The position numbers were made by a program, and so were the translations under genes. Source: Miscanthus floridulus (lineage: Eukaryota > Streptophyta > Magnoliopsida > Poales > Poaceae). From it: a stretch of DNA of 64,000 nucleotides. The stretch lies in assembly GCF_019320115.1 (NCBI RefSeq), contig NC_089593.1, positions 9,186,386 to 9,250,385 of the forward strand, read 5' to 3'. Below, piece after piece: positions 1-10,258 of the stretch. The notes below the pieces were generated by a model. It was not told the origin of the DNA. It saw nothing but the letters and a program-made list of their open reading frames with translations, and made no database searches. Position 1 is the first letter of the stretch, and each line of letters starts with the position of its first letter.

Positions 1-1331
1 CCGATGGTGGATTGATGAATCCCCACCTGGTTCGAGTCTGAGGCGGCGAACGGATCGAGGATTTTTTTATTGTATTCAGATTCGAAAAGGCAGCAACACA
101 AATAGGGGATTAGATATTGATTAAATCGGATGGGAGGCACCAGAAGTTAGAGCCTCACCCTGCTATCGCATCGCCATCGTCATCCTCCCCTGCTATCGCA
201 TCGCCATGACGGATCTGACAAGCCACGAGACCACAGGACGGCGCCACGGGGTGGGGATCATTGCCGGTCGCACGGCGCCGAGCCACCGACGGTGAATGAA
301 CAAGCGGCGGCGGTTTCTGCGGTTATTCTCGGAAGGGACAAGCGCCGGAGGATCCGCCGCTCGGCTAGCTCGAGAGTGTCAAATGAAGCCGAGCCGGGAG
401 GGTGTGGAGTGCGAGGGTGGAGCGCGCTCCAGGCTGGGCGGACCTTCATTCCTTTTGTCTTCTGGATGCTGGACAACAGAGGAAGCAACAACAACGAAAG
501 TTGTACATGAAATGGAGCATGTTCGTATCGTTCTGTGGCCATGCTTTTCTGCTTGGTCTCTCTTTTATACATGTATGTACTTGGAGAAGAGACGAGTGGG
601 CATCACGAAGAAGAAACCTGTTCCATTGCCTCTGTTGGCTGCGATGTTTGTCATACATAAGAGATTCTTCATCGACCTAGAAGACACATCACCAGACGAA
701 AAACGCGCGAAGTGGAATAAAACGGTAAATCTGTTAGTGATCTCATGCTCGAAGATTGTGTACGTTGCATGCAATCAAAGAAGCACCTGGCCCAAACGCC
801 ACACTACGTGGCATTGCGCATGTTGCCGATTTCCTGATCGATATGGCTGCTGCCCTTTACCTTTGGGGGAACCATGGTTGCCTTGACCAAGAACTGACAG
901 ATAAATGAAGATGAAGAAGCTGGGATTTTTGGCAATACACGAAGAGGCTTGCTGTGACAAGTGACATGAATAATGTCCAAAGCTACTACTCCGTACCTAC
1001 TTTTTAGTTGTTCAATCAAAATCAACCTGAGAGAGTCCTGTGTGCTTTCTTCAGTCATGTTCAAACATGGAAGTGGTGGCTACTGACAGAGAGTCCTGGG
1101 ATTTTGTTTGTTGTTTGTTACTGCAGAATTCTGTTTGGTGAGGGTGCAAAGATTTCCATGGTGCAGTTGAAATAGATGTAATGTCAAATTAAAATAGCAC
1201 GAGCATCAGGTTTCCCAAAAAACATACTCCGGCAAAATATATATATATATATATATATAATAATGTCCACGCCACAGAGATTGCCGATCGCTTCGGCTTC
1301 ACGAATGGCGCGCGTCTCGCCGTACGATGAC
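1..1331. other. Upstream flank of the PPR locus, no gene recognised
   Basis: Moderately GC-rich DNA (about 130-470) followed by AT-rich DNA. Several short open frames overlap on both strands, but none shows a recognisable domain, so I call no gene. An (AT)n microsatellite lies at about 1237-1259. Before the copia insertion this DNA ran directly into the PPR gene at 7783, so its last few hundred bases probably are the displaced PPR promoter and 5' UTR. An ATG at 1327-1329 would have been an upstream start codon, out of frame with the PPR start. Confidence 0.4.
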
Positions 1332-1336
1332 CACGG

Positions 1337-1579
1337 TGTTAAAGATGTAGATTGACTCGCTTGTGTTGCTACCTTGTATCTAGGCGTATCTAGACACATG
1401 GTGTATCCTCAAGGTTGTTAGCATGTTGTTGTTAAGTTAGAGCATGTATAGCCGGTTAGTTGCAACAACCTTGACTCATTGTAATCTAATCTTGTAAGCC
1501 ACGTGAGGGGCGGTTCCTCACCTATATTAACACGTAGCCGAGAGACCCAGAAGGTTATCTCGTTCCCTCACATTTTATA
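1337..1579 (+). repeat. 5' LTR of the copia element
   Basis: 243 bp, starting TGTTAAAG and ending CATTTTATA. Against the 3' LTR I count 7 substitutions and one 1-bp indel, about 3 percent divergence. This implies an insertion age near one million years if a grass LTR rate of about 1.3e-8 per site per year is assumed. Confidence 0.93.
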
Positions 1580-1590
1580 TGGTATCGAGC
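1580..1590 (+). promoter_or_regulatory. Copia primer-binding site
   Basis: TGGTATCGAGC directly follows the 5' LTR. It resembles the initiator-methionine tRNA 3' complement (TGGTATCAGAGC) used by plant copia elements, with one base missing. Confidence 0.85.
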
Positions 1591-1617
1591 GTTTTTTTCC
1601 TCACGGAGTAGATCCAA

Positions 1618-4600
1618 ATGGCCACTTCCAGCGCTGCCACCGCCGGCTCACCGGCCTTCACCTTCGGCTTCCTCCCTCCAGTTTCTGAGAAGCTAACCCG
1701 CGGCAACTACAACATGTGGTTCACCCAGGTCTCCTCCACCATCAAAGGCGCGCAGTTTGGCAAGTACATCCGCCCTGATGCTGCTCCCCGGTGGCGTACA
1801 TTGAGGGCGCTGTCGATGCCACCTCCGGCAAGAAGGGCGAGCCCCAGCCCAATCCCGCGTACGAGACGTGGGTCACCCAGGACCAGCAGGTCCTCAGCTA
1901 CCTCTTCTCGTCGCTGTCCAAGGAGGTGTTCTCCCAAGTCTCATCGGCCACCACCGCCTCCGAGCTTTGGGCGGCGATCCAGGAGCACCATGCCAGCCAA
2001 TCCCGCGCCCGGATCATCTCCACCCGCACGGCCCTTGCTATGGCATCCAAGGGGCCTCCTCCGTCGCCGAGTACTTCGGCAAGATGAAAGGGCTGGCGGA
2101 CGACATGGCTGCGGCGGGCAAGAAGGTGGACAATGACGACCTCGCCACCTACATCCTCACCGGCCTCGATGAAGACTTCGAGAACGTTGTCGCGTCCATC
2201 GCCACCAGGGTGGAACCCATCACCATCCCAGAGCTTTATGCGCAACTCATTGCTCATGAGCAGCGCAAGGGGCTCAACACGACGACCGGTGGCCACTCCG
2301 CCAACTCTGCCACCAAGAACGGCCGCCCCGGTTCCTCCTTCAACAACTCCCGCGGCCGTGGCGGTGGTCGTGGGGGTTTTGGCCGTGGCAGTGGAGGCCG
2401 TGGTCGTGGTGGCAACAACAATGGGGGAGCGGCCATGGCCGCAACTTCCAGCCAGGCGTCTACTGCCAAATCTGTGGCAAGGAGGGGCATCCTGCTCATC
2501 GCTGCTTCAAGCGGTTCGACTCCAACTACAACGGTCCACCGCAGAAAAGTGCGTCCTCTGCTACCTCCAGTTCGTACGGTGTAGATACGAACTGGTATAT
2601 GGACTCCGGCGCTACTGATCATATTACAGGCGAGCTGGAACGCCTGACTATGCGCAACAAGTACCACGGCGGTGACCAGATTCATGCTGTCGACGTCACA
2701 GGTATGGAGATCGCTAATGTTGGTCATAGCATTTTATGTTCCCCTAGTAGATCTCTCCATCTTAATAATATCCTTCATGTTCCTCAAGCGCATAAAAGTC
2801 TTTGTTCCGTTAATCGCCTTGCCAAAGACAATAATGTATATCTTGAGTTTCATCCGGATCATTTCTTGATTAAGGAACAGGGGACAAGGAGAACCCTCCA
2901 CAGAGGCAGATGTAGAGGAGGGCTCTACCCGTTGCAATCATCATCATCGTCTCCACCCAATAAACAAGCTCTTGGCGTCTCCAAGTCCCCAGTGTCCCTG
3001 TGGCATCATCGCTTGGGTCATGCTTCTTCACGCGTTGTCAAGCAAGTCCTAGATCGCCATAGGCTGTCTTTTTTTCATGATTCCAATAATGATAGAGTGT
3101 GTGACGCTTGCCAACAAGGCAAGAGTCATCAGTTGCCTTATCCCAAGTCCAAAAGTGTGTCGGCTAGTCCTATGGACCTAGTCTTTTCAGATGTATGGGG
3201 GCCTGCTCCTAGTTCTGTTGGACGATATTCATACTATGTTAGTTTCATTGATGACCATATAAATTTACTTGGCTTTATTTATTGCGGCACAAATCTGAAG
3301 TTTTCTCTATTTTTCATGAATTTCAAAGCCTTGTCGAAAGGCAATTTGGCCGCCAGATACAAACCATCCAAACTGATTGGGGTGGGGAGTATCAAGCTTT
3401 GCACTCCTTTTTCAAGCGTGTAGGCATCACTCACCAAGTATCTTGCCCCCATGCTCACCAACAAAACGGCTCTGCTGAGCGCAAACACCGTCACATAGTC
3501 AAAATGGCCCTTACTCTTCTTGCTCATTCGTCTATGCCACTAAAATTATGGGATGAGGCGATTTCCACTGCAGTCTATCTCATTAATAGACTGCCCTCTA
3601 AGGTTATTGAGGATGAATCTCCTTTTGCAAGGTTGTTCAAATAAAAACCTGACTACAATTTTCTTCGCACTTTTGGGTGTGCTGTATGGCCGAATCTCAG
3701 GCCCTACAACTCTCGAAAATTAGCCTTTCATTCCAAGCAGTGTGTCTTCATTGGCTATAGTTCCCTTCACAAAGGCTATAAATGCCTTGATCCCAAGGAT
3801 GGGCGTGTGTACATCTCTCGCGATGTGGTGTTTGATGAGCATGTTTTCCCTTTTGCATCTCTTCACCCTAATGCCGGTGCAAGACTCCGCAAAGAGATTG
3901 AGCTTTTACCCGATCTTTTTTCTTCATCATCTACTAGCCTCGGGAACGTAACTTCGCTACACCAACATACGCCTTCTCCTGCCTCCACTAACAAATCTTC
4001 AAGTTCTCTTGATGCTACAGAATCTGCAGGTGAAAATCCCGGCTCAAATGGTGAAGAAACGCAGCGTATCACCACCATATTACCGGGCCATTTCATGTGT
4101 TCCCCGGCAGGAGTCAGCGCTCGCCTCGAGAACGAACCGCCGTCGCATTCTCTGTCCTCTGGAAGCGGCTTCGGATCGTCTGCGACTTCTTCCGCGCCAC
4201 GTGTCTCTCCACTACCACATGTCGAACCACAGACGGATCCCACCAGGGGGACAGCTGCACCGACCGAGATCCTCTCTGAAAGGATCAAGATGCCCAAGAG
4301 AGAGGGTGAATTGGGCTAATTCTAAATTTTCTTGCAATAATTAAAGCCTATGGTTAGCCCAATTAACCCCTTGTGTCTAGAAAAGTATTTATATTAATCT
4401 AACACACAAAGGACTTACAACCTATGTTCTAAACTTACTCTAGCATGACAATTCTATGAATGTAACAACAAGTATTGAATTGCTCGAAGTAAATGCTCAA
4501 AGTAAATGCTCAAAGTAAATAGAGAGAGAGAGAGGAACGCGGCGATGTTTTGCCGGGGTATTGGAGAGTCGCCACTCCCCACTAGTCCTCGTTGGAGCAT

Positions 4601-7520
4601 CCGCGCAAGGGTGTAGCTCCCCTTTGATCCGCGCAAGGATCAAGTGCTCTCTACAGGTTGATTATTCGACACTCCGTCGCGGTGAATCACCCACAACCGC
4701 TCACAACTTGAGTTGGGTCACCCACAAGCTCCGCCGGGTGATCACCAAGCTCCCAATCATCACTAAGCCGTCTAGGTGATGGCGATCACCAAGAGTAACA
4801 AGCACAAACTCTCACTTGACCACGCGAAGCCTAATGAGAACAGTGGATGCACACTTTGCTACTCTTGATTCACTAATGAGGCTACTCTCTTGGATTCTCA
4901 AATCTCAATCACCTCACTAGGACCTTACTCTTCTTGGCACTCACAAATGTGTTTCTCAGCTGTTGGAATGAGCAAAAGTGACTCCACACACGAGTGGAGC
5001 TTCTATTTATAAGACAGCTTGAAAAACGAACCGTTATGTGCTTCTGCGGGGTGACCGGACGCTCCGGTCAGGTTGACCGGACGCTCTGGTCAGTTCAACC
5101 CGCACACCAGTGTTAAAGTGTTGACCGAACGCTGGCAGGGTCCGATCACCACTGACCGGACGTGTCCGGTCGCATATTTCCCTCACTAGATGCTTACTGT
5201 ACTCGACCGGACGCTGAACCCCCAGGGTCCGGTCAGTATTGACCGGACGCGTCCAGTCACGGATTCCCTTCTCTGGAACCTTACTGGAGTCAACCGGATG
5301 CTGCCTCTCAGCGTTCGGTCACTTGACCGCTCAACGTCCGGTCGCACCGAACGCAGTCTCTTGATCAAATGAACTGACCGGACCCTGCGGCCAGCATTCG
5401 GTCAGTATTTGACCCTCCATTCACTTCCAACTCTTGATCATATGTGAATGAAGTTTGCTCCAAAGGATCATAGGGCTGTTGTGGAGCTACCTAGTGCTAG
5501 TTTTAACAAGTGTGCACCACACCTAACTCATTAGACTCATCTAGGTCAAGCTACCCGTCCATACTCCCCTTAATAGTACGGCCAAAGGAAAAATAAAGTC
5601 CTAAACTACTCTAAGTGTCTCTCCAACTCCAATCGACACTTAGAACTAGTCATCCTTAACATTGTCGTCCATCCTTTGAAAACCGAAATGATTTCCATTG
5701 TAGGGGCATGACATCCTTGATTGCCCAATTGATCTCCATTACCATGACTTAACTCAATTGCCTCTGCAAAACACACGTTAGTCATAGTAATCTTGTATTG
5801 TCATTAATCACCGAAACCCAACTAGGGGCCTAGATGCTTTCACTCTCCACGGGATCCACTGCGGATGCTGCTCCTGAGACCGTTTCTGAGCGTCCGTCTA
5901 CACGCCTTTCTCAAGGTATTTCAAAACCTAAATCACGTACTGATGGAACTGTTCGATGGTGTATGCATGCCAAGGTCCCAACAGGTGAACCAACAAATGT
6001 AGATGAGGCACTCAGTCACAAGCATTGGGTCACGGCTATGGATGCAGAATACCAAGCATTGATGAAAAATAAAACGTGGCATCTTGTACCACGTTCCAAA
6101 GGGAAAAATATTGTCGGTTGCAAGTGGGTCTATAAGATCAAGCGCAAGGCAGATGGGACTGTTGACCGTTACAAGGCACGGTTAGTAGCAAAGGGGTTCA
6201 AGCAACAATATGGCATAGACTATGAAGAGACGTTTAGTCCAGTTGTCAAAGCTGCAACCATTCGACTTATCCTCTCTATTGCCGTGTCCAAGGGATGGTC
6301 ACTTCGACAACTCGATGTACAAAATGCTTTCCTCCATGGTCTCTTGGAGGAGGAAGTCTACATGCAACAGCCCCTAGGGTATGCAGATTCTAGTCATCCT
6401 ACATATGTTTGCAAACTTGATAAAGCACTCTATGGTTTAAAACAGGCTCCACGAGCTTGGTATGCTAGGTTGTGTCAAAGATTGGAATCACTTAGTTTTG
6501 TGGCATCCAAGGCGGACACCTCACTATTTTTCTATAATCGTGGTGGATACATTATGTTTGTTCTTGTCTATGTTGACGATATTATTGTTGCTAGCTCCTC
6601 TTCTCAAGCGACCGAGGCGCTTCTCAAGGATCTGCAGCGAGACTTTGCTCTCAAGGACTTGGGCAATTTGCACTATTTTTTTGGGAATTAAGGTCAAGCA
6701 AGTATCGGATGGACTTGTTCTCTCTCAAGGGCGCTATGCAGCTGATGTTTTGTCCCGTTCAGGTATGGATAAAGCTAAGGCAGTCGACACGCCTCTTTCC
6801 TCTATAGAGAAGCTTAGCCTTACTGTTGGTGACCCACTTGGTCCTGATGATTCAACATGGTATAGAAGTGTGGTTGGTGCTTTGCAGTACCTCACTCTTA
6901 CCCGGCCTGATATCTCCTTTGCTGTCAATAAAGTGTGCCAATATCTTCATGCCCCGACCACAGTTTATTGGAGTGCTGTCAAAAGAATCTTGCGGTATGT
7001 GAGTGGTACCATTAAGCTTGGACTCAAGATTAAGCGCTCCAACTCTACACTGGTCAGTGCATTCTCTGATGCCGATTGGGCGGGGTGTGTGGATGACCGC
7101 CGGTCTACAAGCGGCTTTGCTGTCTTCTTGGGTGGCAACCTCATCTCATGGATGGCAAGGAAGCAAGCGACTGTCTCACGGTCCAGCACTGAGGCCGAGT
7201 ACAAGACATTAGCAAATGCAACTGCTGAGATGATGTGGGTGCAAAAATTGTTGACAGAGTTGCGGATTCAGCATCCTTCAGCAGCAAGATTATGGTGCGA
7301 CAACCTTGGTGCAAAGTACTTGTCAGCAAACCCTATCTTTCATGCTCGAACAAAACATACAGAGATTGATTTTCATTTTGTTCGTGAACGGGTGACAAAC
7401 AAGTTGCTAGATATTCGATTTATAAATTCTGCTGATCAACTTGCTGATGGTTTCACCAAAGCAGTACCTGCTGTCAAGTTGAAGCAATTTAGAAGCAATC
7501 TTAGCCTTGTTAGTGGCTAA
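1618..7520 (+). pseudogene. Broken copia gag-pol
   Basis: Gag starts at ATG 1618 and changes frame near 1790 and again near 2040. A Gly-rich RNA-binding stretch (about 2340-2440) and a zinc knuckle (about 2460-2520) follow. The protease motif MDSGATDHIT begins at 2599. The integrase zinc region and core span about 2990-3640, with a frame change near 3280 and a TAA at about 3642. The integrase C-terminal part runs to 4276, where a solo LTR interrupts it. Reverse transcriptase resumes at 5843 and contains [10 protein letters not shown] and YVDDI. A frame change in a T run near 6680 leads into RNase H ([14 protein letters not shown]), which ends at TAA 7518-7520. Every family domain is present, but at least four frame breaks plus the nested LTR make it a pseudogene. 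Confidence 0.9.
4277..5842 (-). mobile_element. Solo Sirevirus-type LTR inserted in the copia pol region
   Basis: A 1,566-bp unit bounded by TGAAAG and CTTTCA, with the 5-bp target duplication CTCTC at 4272-4276 and 5843-5847. No internal retrotransposon sequence is present, so it is a solo LTR left by LTR-LTR recombination. The orientation is - by comparison with the complete Sirevirus at 20154-31155. Features seen: many GACCGGACG / CGTCCGGTC motifs in both orientations at about 5050-5410, and a TATA-like TTATAAATAG (- strand) near 5010. It is the same family as the copy at 32357-33803 and the fragment at 16213-16483. Confidence 0.92.
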
Positions 7521-7533
7521 GATTGAGGGGAAG
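7521..7533 (+). promoter_or_regulatory. Copia polypurine tract
   Basis: GATTGAGGGGAAG lies immediately before the 3' LTR. It is the expected plus-strand priming site for reverse transcription. Confidence 0.85.
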
Positions 7534-7777
7534 TGTTAAAGATGTAGATTGACTCGGCTTGTGTTGCTACCTTGTATCTAGGCGTATCTAGACACATGGT
7601 GTATCCTCAAGGTTGTTAGCATGTTGTTGTTAAGTTAGAGCATGTATAGCCGGTTAGTTGCAACAACCTTGACTCATTGTAATCTAATCTTATAAAACAC
7701 GTAAGGGGCGGTTCCTCACCTATATTAACACGCAGCCGAGAGACCCACGAGGTTATCTCGTTCCCTCACATTTTATA
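7534..7777 (+). repeat. 3' LTR of the copia element
   Basis: 244 bp, same ends as the 5' LTR. It is followed by the target duplication CACGG (7778-7782). The insertion lies just upstream of the PPR coding region, so this LTR may now supply promoter sequence to that gene; this is inference. Confidence 0.93.
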
Positions 7778-7825
7778 CACGGCGGTGCCAGGCGCCACCA
7801 CAACTAGTGCCAGTGGCAGGGGACG

Positions 7826-10258
7826 ATGCTCCGTGCAAAAGCTTCCTCCTTGATGCCACCTGCAAGTACAGGAGCATCAGCATGGATCTTCCCCCAACCC
7901 GCCATTGCCTCCACCGCTTTCTTCGCACTCGGCAGCGGCAGCGGCAGCCGCGCTGCGGCCGTTGCTCCCGCCGCCACGGACCCCTTCGCCATCGCGGACG
8001 CCCTCGCCGCCGCCGCGCCACCGTCAATGCCCACTGGCACGCGGCTCCACGCGTCCGCCATAAAGCTCGGCGTGTCCGCCGACACGTTCACCGCGAACCA
8101 CCTCCTCATCTGCTACGCCAGACGCGGGCTTCTCGCCAGCGCGCTGGACGTGTTCGACGAAACGCCGCGCCGCAACCTCGTCACCTGGACGGCCATGGTG
8201 TCCGCCGCGGCGCGCGGCGGCGCGCCTGACCTGGGGCTCGCGCTCTTCTCCTCCATGGTCAGGAGCGGGTTCTGCCCCAACGAGTTTGCTCTGGCTAGCG
8301 CGCTCGGCGCTTGCTGCCAGTCCGTGGTGGTGGCTGATGTGAAGCTCGCCCTCTCCCTTCACGGCTTCGCCGTCAAAGCTGGACTGGATGGCAATCCGTA
8401 CGTGGGGAGCTCGCTGATGCTGGTGTACGCCAAGCACGGGCGTGTTGCTGCTGTGGAGCGAGTGTTCGCAGGCATAGCTTCCGGTTCCAGAGACATCGCA
8501 TGCTGGAACGCGATGCTGGAGGGCTACGTCGCCAATGGCCGTGGGTATGATGCGATGAGGACAGTGGCTCTGATGCATCGTTCTGGAATGACAGCTGACA
8601 TGTTCACCTACATTTCGGCTGTGAAGGCTTCCTTGATCACCTGCGACTTGAATTTTGGGCGGCAGGTTCACGGTCTTGTCATCCACAGTGTGATTCAGTC
8701 CAACACCTCAGTGATGAACACGCTCATGGATATGTATTTCAAAGCAGGACAGAAGGAAGTTGCCGTTGATATCTTTGGTAAGATTCGGTGCAAGGATACT
8801 GTTTCTTGGAACATAATGATATCAGGCCTCACACACGATGAGGACGAGAGAGCAGCTGCGGACTGCTTTGTCGACATGTCACGGTACGGCTGCAAACCTA
8901 ATCAAGTTACGTTCTCTGTCATGCTGAGGCTGAGTGGTGCTAAAGAGAGCGCCTCCCTCGGTCTTCAGATCTTTGGACTTGCCTACCGCCATGGCTACAC
9001 TGACAATGTTCTTGTAGTGAATGCAGTCATCAACATGCTCTCACAGTGTGGGCTGCTCAGCTGTGCTTATGGCTTCTTCTGTAATCTCAGTGTCAGAAAT
9101 GTTGTGACATGGAACGAGATGATTGCAGGCTACGGTCTGCACGGCTGTTCTGAAGATGCGATGAGGCTCTTCCGCAGCTTGGTTTGCTTCGGAGCAAGAC
9201 CGGATGAGTTCACCTTTCCAGCTGTTCTGTCTGCCTTCCAACAAGATCATGATGCAAGGAACCAAGAGCAAATCCACGCGAGTGTTCTGAAACAGGGGTT
9301 TGCTTCATGCCAGTTCGTGTCGACCTCACTTATCAAAGCAAAAGTAGCCCTTGGCTCAGTTCTAGATCCACTGAAAATCATCAAGGACGCTGGCAAGATG
9401 GATTTAGTGTCATGGGGAGTCACCATCTCTGCATTCGTGAAGCATGACTTGGATAAAGAGGCCCTTTTTGTTTTCAACCTGTTCAGAGCTGACTGCCCAG
9501 AGAAGCCTGATGAGTTCATCCTCGGTACCGTCCTGAATGCCTGTGCAAACGCTGCGTTGATTAGGCAGTGCAGATGCATCCATTCGCTCGTTGTCAGGAC
9601 AGGGCACAGCAAGCACTTCTGTGTGTCCAGTGCCTTGGTTGATGCCTATGCAAAATGCGGTGATATAACTGCTGCCAAAAGTGCTTTCACTGCAGTTTCA
9701 TCGGTGACCAAGGACGCCATACTGTACAACACCATGCTGACAGCTTATGCCAACCATGGTCTGATCCATGAAGTCCTCAGCCTCTACCAAGATATGACAC
9801 AGCTTCAATTGGCACCAACACCAGCTACGTTCGTTGCTGTCATCTCAGCTTGCAGCCATCTTGGGCTAGTCGAGCAGGGGAAGCTTCTGTTCAGCTCCAT
9901 GCTGTCTGCGCACGGCATGAATCCGACAAGGGCCGATTACGCATGCCTAATTGACCTCCTAGCGCGAAAAGGGCTCCTCGAAGAAGCCAAAGGCGTTATC
10001 GAGGCAATGTCGTTCCAACCGTGGCCTGCAGTATGGAGGTCACTGATGAACGGTTGCCGGATCCATGGGAACAAAGAACTCAGTCTGCTTGCAGCAGAAC
10101 AGATCCTGAGAATGGTGCCAAACAGTGATGGCGCATATGTGTCGCTGTCGCATGTCTATGCTGAAGATGGAGATTGGCAGTCTGCAGAGGACACCAGGAG
10201 GAAGATGGCTCAGAATCAAGTGCAGAAGGCGCAAGGTTACAGCAGTGTTGAGATTTAG
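7826..10258 (+). CDS. Pentatricopeptide repeat protein (PLS class, E-type C terminus), 810 aa
   Basis: A single intronless frame, as is typical of plant PPR genes, encodes tandem PPR motifs from about residue 75 onward. Recurrent signatures are W(T/N)AMVS/WNxMI, G.xPNEFALAS-type helices and the LIDLLARKGLLEEA block near the C terminus. The last ~100 residues form an E motif (WRSLMNGCRIHGN, then LSHVYAEDGDW). The protein stops there without E+ or DYW, so if it acts in RNA editing it would need a partner deaminase. The Ala/Ser-rich N terminus without acidic residues fits an organelle transit peptide. PPR proteins of this class bind organelle RNA; the target here cannot be read. ATG 7826 is the first in-frame start after the copia insertion, whose target duplication ends 43 bp upstream. 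The frame is intact. A decayed copy of the 3' end lies at 44.2-44.6 kb. Confidence 0.9.
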   Translation: MLRAKASSLMPPASTGASAWIFPQPAIASTAFFALGSGSGSRAAAVAPAATDPFAIADALAAAAPPSMPTGTRLHASAIKLGVSADTFTANHLLICYARRGLLASALDVFDETPRRNLVTWTAMVSAAARGGAPDLGLALFSSMVRSGFCPNEFALASALGACCQSVVVADVKLALSLHGFAVKAGLDGNPYVGSSLMLVYAKHGRVAAVERVFAGIASGSRDIACWNAMLEGYVANGRGYDAMRTVALMHRSGMTADMFTYISAVKASLITCDLNFGRQVHGLVIHSVIQSNTSVMNTLMDMYFKAGQKEVAVDIFGKIRCKDTVSWNIMISGLTHDEDERAAADCFVDMSRYGCKPNQVTFSVMLRLSGAKESASLGLQIFGLAYRHGYTDNVLVVNAVINMLSQCGLLSCAYGFFCNLSVRNVVTWNEMIAGYGLHGCSEDAMRLFRSLVCFGARPDEFTFPAVLSAFQQDHDARNQEQIHASVLKQGFASCQFVSTSLIKAKVALGSVLDPLKIIKDAGKMDLVSWGVTISAFVKHDLDKEALFVFNLFRADCPEKPDEFILGTVLNACANAALIRQCRCIHSLVVRTGHSKHFCVSSALVDAYAKCGDITAAKSAFTAVSSVTKDAILYNTMLTAYANHGLIHEVLSLYQDMTQLQLAPTPATFVAVISACSHLGLVEQGKLLFSSMLSAHGMNPTRADYACLIDLLARKGLLEEAKGVIEAMSFQPWPAVWRSLMNGCRIHGNKELSLLAAEQILRMVPNSDGAYVSLSHVYAEDGDWQSAEDTRRKMAQNQVQKAQGYSSVEI

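Larger units (their letters stand above)
1337..7777 (+). mobile_element. Ty1/copia LTR retrotransposon, degenerate, interrupted by a solo LTR
   Basis: Near-identical direct repeats at 1337-1579 and 7534-7777 flank gag, protease, integrase, reverse transcriptase and RNase H sequences in copia order on the + strand. The 5-bp target duplication CACGG lies at 1332-1336 and 7778-7782. A primer-binding site follows the 5' LTR and a purine tract precedes the 3' LTR. The short LTR and UBN2-type gag suggest the Ale/Hopscotch-Retrofit lineage, which is an inference. The LTRs start with TG but end with TA instead of CA. A 1,566-bp solo LTR at 4277-5842 interrupts pol. Frameshifts and an in-frame stop (about 3642) make the copy non-coding. 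The element ends 48 bp before the PPR start codon and so separates that gene from its original promoter. Confidence 0.95.

Noticed and set aside
1..60. tRNA-like T-loop word GGTTCGAGTC
   Set aside because: The flanking bases cannot form the T stem or acceptor stem, and the upstream half would lie outside the window.
296..886. 196-codon open frame upstream of the copia element
   Set aside because: No domain, overlapped by equally long frames in other frames and strands, composition like non-coding GC-rich DNA.
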